Origin: Desulfobacterales bacterium
GTDB lineage: Bacteria > Desulfobacterota > Desulfobacteria > Desulfobacterales > DAOWNP01
NCBI GenBank assembly: GCA_030149595.1
Contig: JASFBI010000034.1
Coordinates: 1 to 9,980, forward strand
DNA length: 9,980 nucleotides
Direction of reading: 5' to 3'
Both the position numbers and the translations under genes were made by a program. The first letter of the stretch is position 1; each line of letters begins with the position of its first letter. The notes beneath the pieces are model-generated. The model had not been told where the DNA came from and searched no databases. It worked only from the letters and a program-made list of their open reading frames with translations. Below, one piece after another: positions 1-5,758 of this stretch.

Positions 1-14
1 TGCTCTTCCGATCT
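1..14. other. Residual Illumina adapter (artefact)
   Basis: The first 14 bases, TGCTCTTCCGATCT, equal the last 14 bases of the Illumina TruSeq Read 2/index adapter as it is ligated to insert DNA. The Read 1 adapter ends in CGCTCTTCCGATCT, so the T at base 1 fits the Read 2 side. Genomic sequence therefore starts at about base 15. The five codons read through this stretch in the frame of the first gene are not biological. This marks a contig edge produced by untrimmed short reads, not a gene boundary. Confidence 0.93.
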
Positions 15-552
15 AGACAGCAACTGGGCTGAACCCGGGTATAGTGTAAATAACTCTTTGCCTGTTACTTGTGTCTCCTATAATGATGTAAATGCATTTT
101 TAAACTGGTTAAATAAAAAAGAGAAAAGAAATTACAGATTGCCCACAGAAGCTGAATGGGAATATGTATGCAGGGCAAAAACAAAAACCTGCTTTTCTTT
201 TGGTAATTGCCTTTCTGATAAAAAAGCAAATTATGATGCAGGTACATCCTGGAATAACTGCCCAAAAGGAGAGTTTAGAAACACTCCTGTAAAAGTTAAA
301 AGCTTTAAGCCAAACTTTTTTGATGTATATGATATGCATGGAAATGTAAGTGAGTGGTGCAGCGAAATATATAAAAGCTATAAAATGGATGCAGCATCAG
401 TTAAGGACAAAGACTTATATGTTGTAAGGGGCGGTGCATGGGAAACCTATGCTCAGGGATGCAGGTCAGCAAGTAGAGATACAATCTATAAATCAGATGG
501 ATACAGTAATCTGGGTTTTAGACTTGTTTCTGATATAAAAGGGGAAATATAA
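15..552 (+). CDS. SUMF1/FGE-fold domain protein, 5' partial
   Basis: This is the C-terminal 178 residues of a formylglycine-generating-enzyme-like (FGE-sulfatase, Pfam family) domain. The frame is open through the contig edge, so the true start is missing; the TTG at 58 is only an internal leucine codon. Family landmarks appear in order: a P-V-x-x-VS-xND block (residues about 15-24 of the fragment), RLPTEAEWEY, YDMHGNVSEWC, VVRGGAW, CRSASR and the terminal SNLGFRLV. True FGEs carry a redox-active cysteine pair in a C-H-x-S-Y-C stretch just after RGGS. Here that stretch reads RGGAWETYAQGCRS and the pair is absent, so sulfatase activation is unlikely. Non-catalytic relatives serve as binding or adaptor modules, often fused to kinases or other effector domains. 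The missing N-terminus could hold such a partner. The domain call is firm; the molecular role is unknown. Confidence 0.88.
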
Positions 553-679
553 TAATATGGCGGCTTGGTTTATATGAAACTCCGTCCAACAGACTGTAAT
601 CATGCGATTTTCATTTTTTGTTGTGGCCGATAAAGAATAACCATGCTCCGGTCATGCCGGTTATATAAAAGGATTGTAT
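553..679. other. Intergenic leader upstream of PilZ pair
   Basis: This 127-bp gap holds no supported gene; the few in-frame ATGs open ORFs of about 30 codons or fewer. It is more GC-rich than its surroundings around 641-660, where CCGG-TCATG-CCGG (648-660) sits inside TAACC/GGTTA arms (638-642 and 659-663). A small hairpin could form there, ending about 17 bases before the PilZ start. No U-tract follows, so it is not a convincing terminator. I could not match the c-di-GMP riboswitch cores to it. Confidence 0.3.
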
Positions 680-1147
680 ATGGAAGTCAGAGTTTTTGTA
701 AATGCAGAAGATATGGCAACGTTTACATGTCCTGGTTGTAAAACAGTAAAAACTGTCAATGTATCAAAGCATATAAAACATAAAGCCAAGGTTAAAATTA
801 ACTGTAAATGTAAATGTGGTTATAAATATCCTGCTTTTCTTGAGCGCAGGAGATATTACAGGAAAGTTACAAATTTAAAAGGAACTTATTTTCTAATTAA
901 TAATAAAGATGAAAAAGGGGGTATGACTGTCAAGGATATATCCAGATCAGGAATAGGTTTTGAAACCTTTACCTCTCCTTTATGTAAAGTAAATGAAAAA
1001 GTCTGTCTGGAATTTGTCTTAGATAATGACAATAGAACGCTGATAAAAAAAAAGGCTGTTGTTGTGGAACTAAGGGGTAAAAAAGTAGGTTTGAAATTTT
1101 TATCACTGGATCATTATGATGAACTTGGCCCATATTTTTTAATGTAG
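680..1147 (+). CDS. Zinc-ribbon-like PilZ protein, copy 1
   Basis: A 155-residue cytoplasmic protein predicted to bind cyclic di-GMP. The N-terminal part (about residues 15-47) has C17-P-G-C20 and C42-K-C44-K-C46, a compact Cys cluster like a treble-clef or zinc ribbon. The PilZ domain follows: the RxxxR signature is R57-R61 within ERRRYYRK, and DxSxxG is D86-I-S88-R-S-G91. Both c-di-GMP contacts are therefore retained. No signal peptide or membrane segment is seen. I chose ATG 680 over the upstream TTG at 674 because AGGA at 670-673 sits 6 nt before it. The resulting start (MEVRVFVN) also lines up with the paralogue directly downstream (MEVKVFVN). Only 14 nt separate the two genes, so they are very probably cotranscribed. 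The output controlled (motility, adhesion, transcription) cannot be read from sequence. Confidence 0.85.
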   Translation: MEVRVFVNAEDMATFTCPGCKTVKTVNVSKHIKHKAKVKINCKCKCGYKYPAFLERRRYYRKVTNLKGTYFLINNKDEKGGMTVKDISRSGIGFETFTSPLCKVNEKVCLEFVLDNDNRTLIKKKAVVVELRGKKVGLKFLSLDHYDELGPYFLM

Positions 1148-1150
1148 GAA

Positions 1151-1157
1151 AAGGAGG
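1151..1157 (+). promoter_or_regulatory. Strong Shine-Dalgarno of PilZ copy 2
   Basis: AAGGAGG, a full anti-16S match, lies 4 nt before ATG 1162 and fixes that start. It is much stronger than the AGGA in front of copy 1, so the two proteins may be translated at different rates from one message. Confidence 0.75.
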
Positions 1158-1161
1158 CAGT

Positions 1162-1635
1162 ATGGAAGTTAAAGTTTTTGTAAATGTTGAAAATATGGCT
1201 TTATTTAGTTGTCCTGAATGCAAAACAACAAAAACTGCTGATGTATCAAGATACATGAAATACAATTCCAAGGTTAGTGTTAACTGCAGGTGTAAAAAGT
1301 GCAATTTCAGGTATCATGCATATCTTGAAAGAAGAAAATATTACAGGAAAAATGTGCATTTAACAGGATCTTATAAAATGGCTGAAAGTACTCATATCAG
1401 AGGTAATATAGTTGTAAAAGATATATCCAGGGCAGGAATTCAATTTGAAGTTCAAAAAAAAATAAATTTCCAAGAGGGTGCAGTTCTTGATATTAAATTT
1501 GTGTTAGATGATGTAAACAGGTCATTAATAAAAAAACAGATTAAAATTATTTCTATAAAAAAGGTATATATTGTTGGTGCGAAATATACTTCCCTTGATG
1601 ATTATGATCAGTTAGGACCGTATCTTCTTGTGTAG
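1162..1635 (+). CDS. Zinc-ribbon-like PilZ protein, copy 2
   Basis: A 157-residue paralogue of the preceding gene, somewhat under half identical by eye along the whole length. The Cys cluster is C17-P-E-C20 and C42-R-C44-K-K-C47, one residue longer than in copy 1. The PilZ signatures are R58-K-Y-Y-R62 and D87-I-S89-R-A-G92, so c-di-GMP binding is predicted here too. The best conserved blocks are the start MEVKVFVN, the LERRxYYRK hinge, VKDISRxGI, FVLD, NRxLIKK and the terminal LGPY. The central region (about residues 93-110) has diverged. This pattern fits an old gene duplication in which ligand binding was kept and the effector surface changed. The gene ends just before a hairpin shared with the convergent gpgS. 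Confidence 0.85.
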   Translation: MEVKVFVNVENMALFSCPECKTTKTADVSRYMKYNSKVSVNCRCKKCNFRYHAYLERRKYYRKNVHLTGSYKMAESTHIRGNIVVKDISRAGIQFEVQKKINFQEGAVLDIKFVLDDVNRSLIKKQIKIISIKKVYIVGAKYTSLDDYDQLGPYLLV

Positions 1636-1640
1636 GGAAG

Positions 1641-1680
1641 AGAGAAAAATTATTACACAATTATGAAATAATTTTTCTCT
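1641..1680. terminator. Hairpin between convergent genes
   Basis: A perfect 14-bp inverted repeat with arms at 1641-1654 (AGAGAAAAATTATT) and 1667-1680 and a 12-nt loop. It starts 5 nt after the PilZ stop and ends 6 nt before the gpgS stop on the other strand. The location is ideal for a bidirectional terminator. However, the stem is AT-rich, and the T-run lies inside the 3' arm rather than after it, so termination may be weak; it could also only protect 3' ends. Confidence 0.55.
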
Positions 1681-1686
1681 TGTCAT

Positions 1687-2658
1687 TTATTTGTGAAATT
1701 TATCCATGTACTCTTTTATTTCAATAATAGGAGGTCTTTCGTGTTCTTCTATTGTGATTTTATTTGAATTGTATTTTTCATTGGCAAAACTGTATTGGAT
1801 CATCTCTTCAAACAAATCTGTTTTTAAATCAATTATCCCTAATTTTTCAACTCTTTTTAAAAAAGTTTTTATTATTGCAAAAGACATTTTACCGAGAGCT
1901 TTTGTATCTTGATTTCTATGTACTCTTTTATCCAAATCTATCTGGGCTATTACATTTAATCCCCATTTTTCATAAATATCCAAAATCATACTGGTTTCTA
2001 TTCCATACCCAATGGGAAACGGTATGTTTTCAAAAACTTCCCTGTAACCTGCATATTCTCCTGAAAGGGGTTGGAAAATTTGTGTTAATTCCGGGAAGAA
2101 AAGAGAGAACAGAGGTCTTATTACAAGCTCTGTCACCCTTCCTCCACCAGATGACCTGATATGCATTTTAGACAGAGCAAGCGGTCTTTCATAAAAAGCT
2201 TTGGTATATCGTATCTCTTTGTTTAGAATAAGAGGTGCTATCAATGCATAGGCAAATTTTGGATGTATATTTGTTATATCAGCATCAAGATAAACAATTA
2301 TGTCTCCTTTGGTAATATACAGTGCTTTCCAGAGATTTTCACCCTTGCCTGTATATTTTTCCAGATGGGGCAGAATATTATTTGCTTCGTAGACATCAGC
2401 ATTATACTCTTTTGCTATCTCTATTGTATTATCTGTTGATCCTGAATCTATTACAATTATTTCATCTATAAGGGGATATCTTGACATTAGTTCTGATTTC
2501 ATTATTACTATTTCTTTGGCAATGGTCTTTTCTTCATTTAAAGTAGGCAGACAAAGGGATATGGAAAGACCTCTCTGTTTTTTTACTTCAACTAATTTGT
2601 TTATGTTTTGAAAATCAGAATAATGAAATGTATTAGTTTCAATCCAGTTATTTTTCAT
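1687..2658 (-). CDS. gpgS: Glucosyl-3-phosphoglycerate synthase
   Basis: A GT81-family, GT-A-fold glycosyltransferase of 323 residues. It transfers glucose from an NDP-glucose donor to 3-phosphoglycerate, the first step to glucosylglycerate-type compatible solutes. Landmarks shared with mycobacterial GpgS: PTLNEE (38-43), DSGSTD (71-76), GKGE (104-107), metal-binding DAD (125-127), GGGRVTEL (171-178, 3-phosphoglycerate site), PLSGEYA (197-203), GYGIE (217-221) and the metal-ligand His in HRN (247). All catalytic positions look intact. I chose ATG 2658 over the adjacent GTG at 2661 because GGGA (2668-2665) is 6 nt upstream. The start lies inside the upstream peptidase-like gene (11-nt overlap), so translation is probably coupled. 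No gpgP-type phosphatase is in the window, so the next pathway step is encoded elsewhere. Confidence 0.9.
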   Translation of the reverse strand: MKNNWIETNTFHYSDFQNINKLVEVKKQRGLSISLCLPTLNEEKTIAKEIVIMKSELMSRYPLIDEIIVIDSGSTDNTIEIAKEYNADVYEANNILPHLEKYTGKGENLWKALYITKGDIIVYLDADITNIHPKFAYALIAPLILNKEIRYTKAFYERPLALSKMHIRSSGGGRVTELVIRPLFSLFFPELTQIFQPLSGEYAGYREVFENIPFPIGYGIETSMILDIYEKWGLNVIAQIDLDKRVHRNQDTKALGKMSFAIIKTFLKRVEKLGIIDLKTDLFEEMIQYSFANEKYNSNKITIEEHERPPIIEIKEYMDKFHK

Positions 2659-3808
2659 CACAAATCCCGGAATCTATAATTTTTATTGTACTTATAATTT
2701 GAGCAATACCTTTGAACATAGGCTCAATTTCAACTGTTGCATTTGTTAAATGGTAATTTTCTCCATGGGTTATTCCCAAGGTAACAGCAGGAATATTATG
2801 GGAAAGAAGTATGGACAGCTCTGAACTGCTTGGATCACTTATGGGTTGAATTCCCAGTTTTTTCATAATGGCCACAGAATTTTTAACAAGGGGGTGATTA
2901 TATTTTAAGGAAGATGCTTTTATATTGCTTATGGTGGATAATTTAAGCTCTACAAGATATTCGTAGTTTATACCTTCTACAATATCTTTAATATCATTAT
3001 ATATTGATTGAACCATTTTATCGGAGTCGCTTTGGATTTCAAACCCCAGTCTGCCTGTGTATGCTATTACTCCATGTTTAAATCCGCCGGAAATTTTGCC
3101 TATAATTACTCTTGCCCTTGGCCTCTGGGGGAGGGCAAGCTTTAAAATTTCATTTATAATTTCATTTAAAATTAAAATAGCATTGGGTTTGAATTTATGC
3201 TCCCAGCCTATTGTTGTTGAAATATTACACTCTATTTCACAACGCCTTGTTCCGTTAGAATAATAATTGAGTCTTCCAATTTCTCCGCCTTCAATGCAGA
3301 TAGCACCTCTTATGGGTTTGTTCCAGTTATCCATAAGATATCTTATTCCTGCAAGATTTCCCTTGCCAAGAGAATGAACAACTCCGGCAAGTATTATATC
3401 TGATTCAAATTTCATATGAAGATGTTTAAAAATTTCAGGAAGTGATGCTAAAACTCCAATACCTGTTGAATTATCAATTATACCCGGGCCTGTTATGGAA
3501 TCTTTTTTTATGGTATAATTGTGGTCTGTATCAAGTTTGGCAAAAGTATCTAAGTGTGCAATAACAAAAATAGGCGGTTTAATTTCTGAGGTGCCTTTTA
3601 TTATACACAGAGGATTTTGAAAACCATCTGTTGAGCATTCGTCTATATCATAATAGGAAAATCTTTCAAGCAGCAGGTCTGCTCTCTGTTCTTCATGAAA
3701 AGTAGGAGATGGAACCTGGCCAAGTAAAACTATATTGGTTAGTATTATATCTTTTATATCTTTTATTTTTGGAACTAATAACGGGATTGTATCTATAAAT
3801 TTTTTCAC
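2648..3808 (-). CDS. M20-like peptidase homologue, degenerate active site
   Basis: A 386-residue protein with the two-domain architecture of M20 di/tripeptidases (PepT-like). Metal-site motifs are AHLD (H85, D87), G-I-I-D (D112), IEGGE (E173) and the C-terminal GENYH (H353). The dimerisation domain covers about residues 185-295, and a SDPSSSE block (324-330) matches the usual GSD region. The catalytic Glu-Glu pair, normally in a V-G-E-E-G-x-G-x-L context, is replaced by V-H-S-L-G-K-G-N-L (S146, L147). One Glu should be the general base and the other a zinc ligand. The substrate-binding His of the lid domain also seems to be gone (TTIGWEH). I therefore infer a non-hydrolytic or altered-chemistry paralogue. 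The start is GTG 3808; the ATG at 3810 is out of frame, and GGA at 3820-3818 is a weak ribosome site. It is the first gene of an operon with gpgS. Confidence 0.75.
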   Translation of the reverse strand: MKKFIDTIPLLVPKIKDIKDIILTNIVLLGQVPSPTFHEEQRADLLLERFSYYDIDECSTDGFQNPLCIIKGTSEIKPPIFVIAHLDTFAKLDTDHNYTIKKDSITGPGIIDNSTGIGVLASLPEIFKHLHMKFESDIILAGVVHSLGKGNLAGIRYLMDNWNKPIRGAICIEGGEIGRLNYYSNGTRRCEIECNISTTIGWEHKFKPNAILILNEIINEILKLALPQRPRARVIIGKISGGFKHGVIAYTGRLGFEIQSDSDKMVQSIYNDIKDIVEGINYEYLVELKLSTISNIKASSLKYNHPLVKNSVAIMKKLGIQPISDPSSSELSILLSHNIPAVTLGITHGENYHLTNATVEIEPMFKGIAQIISTIKIIDSGICDEK

Positions 3809-3902
3809 ATTAGTAAATCCAGATTTAAGTTATTTGCTTTTTAAAAAAAGGAAAATGCCAGTAAAGAGACAGGTTTTTATTAATCATATAAATTTCAACC
3901 AG

Positions 3903-3948
3903 ATTATACTTTATTTAAAATTTATATACAAATATATATTATAGTCAA
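3903..3948 (-). promoter_or_regulatory. Candidate promoters of M20-like/gpgS operon
   Basis: On the minus strand there are two overlapping sigma70-type pairs. TTGACT (3948-3943) is followed after 16 nt by TATAAA (3926-3921). TTGTAT (3931-3926) is followed after 17 nt by a perfect TATAAT (3908-3903). Either would give a leader of roughly 90-110 nt. The region is very AT-rich, so chance matches are possible; the correct spacing and strand support the call. Confidence 0.45.
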
Positions 3949-4133
3949 CCTCTTTTATATGAAAGAGCGTAAAATAATACGTCTCCTTTATGATTTGTTG
4001 TGGTAAACTTTTCAGGGGGGATTCAGATTTTCATTCCGTAACAACCTGCCTGGCACTATGTATATTTTTGTACAGGTATTATTTTTTTAAATGAAATTTT
4101 TGATTTATACTTTCTTTTGAAAAAAATATAGCT

Positions 4134-4155
4134 TATTAATTAAGGTTAATTAATA
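4134..4155. repeat. 22-bp palindrome upstream of cca
   Basis: Perfect 10-bp arms, TATTAATTAA and TTAATTAATA, around a GG centre, ending 31 nt before the tRNA nucleotidyltransferase ATG. The short spacer favours a dimeric-protein operator over an RNA hairpin, and the position suits a promoter-proximal site. Because it is built almost only from A and T in an AT-rich gap, some chance of coincidence remains. Confidence 0.4.
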
Positions 4156-4186
4156 TTTTTTATCAACTTTTATTAAAAAAAAATTT

Positions 4187-5605
4187 ATGGAAGAGATTGG
4201 AAAATTTATAAAGATATGGCTTGGGCCTGTAAAAAAAAAATGTACTCCAAAGCTTTATATTGTGGGAGGAGCAGTAAGGGATTGTATTTTGCGTCGAAAA
4301 ATATCAGATATTGACATTGTGTGTAAAAATGCGAAAAAAGCGGCAAATATCATAGGTAGAGATAAAAACCGTGCTGTTGTTTTTTTTGGTAAAAAAGCAA
4401 AAGCTTTTTGTTATCGTATTGTTGATAAAAATGACAGCAGTCTGTTTATTGATATTGCTGAAATGTCTGGAAATACAATATCAGATGATCTTAAATGCAG
4501 GGATTTTACTATAAATGCCATGGCTGTATCAGTGGATTTTAATGCAAACTCATATGAAATTTTAGATCCTTTAAATGGAAAACAGGATATTGAAGATAAA
4601 ATAATAAGAGTTTGCAGGTCAGATGCATTTATTTCAGATCCCTTAAGAATTTTAAGGGCATTTAGGTTTGCATCAGAGACAGGTTTTAGTATTGATATTG
4701 AAACTAAAAAACTTGCTGCAGAAAATGTAGATCTTATTACTTCTGTTTCATATGAAAGAATTACCAGCGAGCTGTTTAAAATCTTAAATACAAAAAATTG
4801 TGCAAAAAATATAAATGAATTAAATAGAATGGGTATATGGGAAACCATCTTTTACAGGGAACTGTTTTTTGAAAAAGAGAGACTTATTGTAAAACAGGAT
4901 AGTTGTGCAGAAAAAAAAAGTACAGAGATTTTGAAAAATTGTGAAAATATTATAAATAATTTATATCTGCTTTTTTATCCATGGCATAAAAATATAAAAA
5001 AAATATTGTTGGAAGGTAATAATTTACCCCTGCTAAAACTTACAGCTCTTTTATATGATCTTAGAAAAAATCATAAAAGCTCTTTTCTTTTTTTAAAAGA
5101 TGATATGCAGGTATTTCAAATAGATCTGAAAATCGGAAAGCTAATGAAGCTGTCCCGAAGAGATCTGGGGTTTTTGAAAGTTCTTATAAATGGCAGATGT
5201 GAGGTAAAAAGTCTTTTTATATCTGAAAACAATACAAAAAATCTTATAAAGTTTTCAGGGAAATTTAAAAATACCATGGTTTGCCTTATTATAATTGAGA
5301 TTGCAGAGATAATTGCAAAAACAGATTTGGATTTTTGTTTGGAGCATCTGCAAAAAAACAGAGAAATAAACCTGTTAACAGAATATGTTAAAAAGTATTT
5401 TAATGAGATAAGGGCGGTGGTTAATAAAGAGAGTATTATAACAGGAAGAGATTTGATAAGAATTGGTATAAAACCTGGTTTTCACATGGGTACTATTCTT
5501 AAAAAAATGAGGGAATTGCAGGACTTTGGTATAATAACAGATAAGGCTGAAGCAGTTAATTTTGTGAGGGAAAATGAAAAAAAATATCTATGGGGGAATT
5601 CCTGA
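4187..5605 (+). CDS. cca: Class II tRNA nucleotidyltransferase (CCA/A-adding)
   Basis: A 472-residue enzyme that adds nucleotides to the 3' end of tRNA. The nucleotidyltransferase head has YIVGGAVRD (24-32), catalytic D41-I-D43, a third acidic position near D89, RDFTINAMA (105-113), SDPLRILRAFRFA (150-162) and ERITSELFKIL (190-200). The tail carries the CCA-type block TGRDL...IKPGFHMG (419-435). Two points are unusual. The template motif normally written E-D-x-x-R reads S150-D-P-L-R154. The HD-like motif expected as L-H-D-x-x-K reads L-Y-D-L-R-K (289-294), so phosphohydrolase activity is unlikely. Whether it adds CCA, only A, or acts as a poly(A) polymerase cannot be settled by reading; the C-terminal block favours a CCA or A-adding enzyme. 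The first ATG of the frame is used and has no clear Shine-Dalgarno. Confidence 0.85.
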   Translation: MEEIGKFIKIWLGPVKKKCTPKLYIVGGAVRDCILRRKISDIDIVCKNAKKAANIIGRDKNRAVVFFGKKAKAFCYRIVDKNDSSLFIDIAEMSGNTISDDLKCRDFTINAMAVSVDFNANSYEILDPLNGKQDIEDKIIRVCRSDAFISDPLRILRAFRFASETGFSIDIETKKLAAENVDLITSVSYERITSELFKILNTKNCAKNINELNRMGIWETIFYRELFFEKERLIVKQDSCAEKKSTEILKNCENIINNLYLLFYPWHKNIKKILLEGNNLPLLKLTALLYDLRKNHKSSFLFLKDDMQVFQIDLKIGKLMKLSRRDLGFLKVLINGRCEVKSLFISENNTKNLIKFSGKFKNTMVCLIIIEIAEIIAKTDLDFCLEHLQKNREINLLTEYVKKYFNEIRAVVNKESIITGRDLIRIGIKPGFHMGTILKKMRELQDFGIITDKAEAVNFVRENEKKYLWGNS

Positions 5606-5747
5606 AGAGATTCCAGATGAAATATTTGAAGAGATTTTTAAAACCAAAAATATAAAAATTAAAAAGATAGTTTCATACGGGCATTTTTCCCCGCAGAAAT
5701 TGGACAAATTAGTGTTTTGTAACAACTTGTTGTGTAAAAAAATATAA
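5574..5747 (+). pseudogene. Truncated cupin-family gene remnant
   Basis: A 57-codon ORF starts at ATG 5574, overlaps the last 32 nt of the tRNA nucleotidyltransferase gene in another frame, and has GAGGG (5566-5570) 3 nt before it. Its first 41 residues (YGGIPEEIPDEIFEEIF, then IKKIVSYGHFSPQ) resemble the N-terminus of small bacterial cupin proteins, where an IPxxxPxE/ExFE helix leads to RIVSxGHxSPxGxWYDQ and the metal-binding barrel. After SPQ the resemblance stops: 16 unrelated residues and a TAA follow, and I cannot find WYDQ or later cupin motifs in any frame before the next gene. I infer loss of the 3' part by deletion. It could instead be a real short peptide. The homology is from memory of the family, not a search. 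Confidence 0.5.
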
Positions 5748-5758
5748 GGGTATTTGTT

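Larger units (their letters stand above)
3809..4186. other. Divergent intergenic region, no gene
   Basis: A 378-bp gap between the leftward M20-like gene and the rightward tRNA nucleotidyltransferase gene. I see no convincing coding frame. It contains the minus-strand promoter candidates near 3903-3948, a more GC-rich island at about 3990-4060 that includes a G6 run (4015-4020) and TGCCTGGCA (4045-4053), and a palindrome at 4134-4155. The rest is A/T homopolymer-rich. Confidence 0.5.

Noticed and set aside
421..552. The C-terminal SUMF1 segment as the variable region of a diversity-generating retroelement
   Set aside because: Variable regions often end with this fold and a GFRL-type terminus. 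However, no reverse transcriptase, accessory gene or template repeat is present, and I found no second near-identical copy of the segment in the window.
553..679. A c-di-GMP riboswitch in front of the PilZ genes
   Set aside because: The context is tempting, but I could not find the conserved GEMM-type cores or a matching fold; only a small CCGG hairpin is visible.
680..1635. The PilZ pair as an assembly duplication
   Set aside because: The two copies are under half identical by eye and differ in length and Cys spacing, so they are genuine old paralogues.
1764..2159. A 131-codon plus-strand ORF opposite gpgS
   Set aside because: It is an antisense shadow of gpgS, whose motifs are intact throughout; it has no ribosome site or domain.
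4411..4848. A 145-codon ORF on the minus strand inside cca
   Set aside because: It lies antisense to a well-supported enzyme gene, has no recognisable motif and is explained by the codon bias of the AT-rich sense strand.
5606..5758. A lysine riboswitch upstream of lysA
   Set aside because: The interval is mostly the cupin-like ORF, with only 11 nt between its stop and the lysA ATG. It is too short and shows no structured leader.
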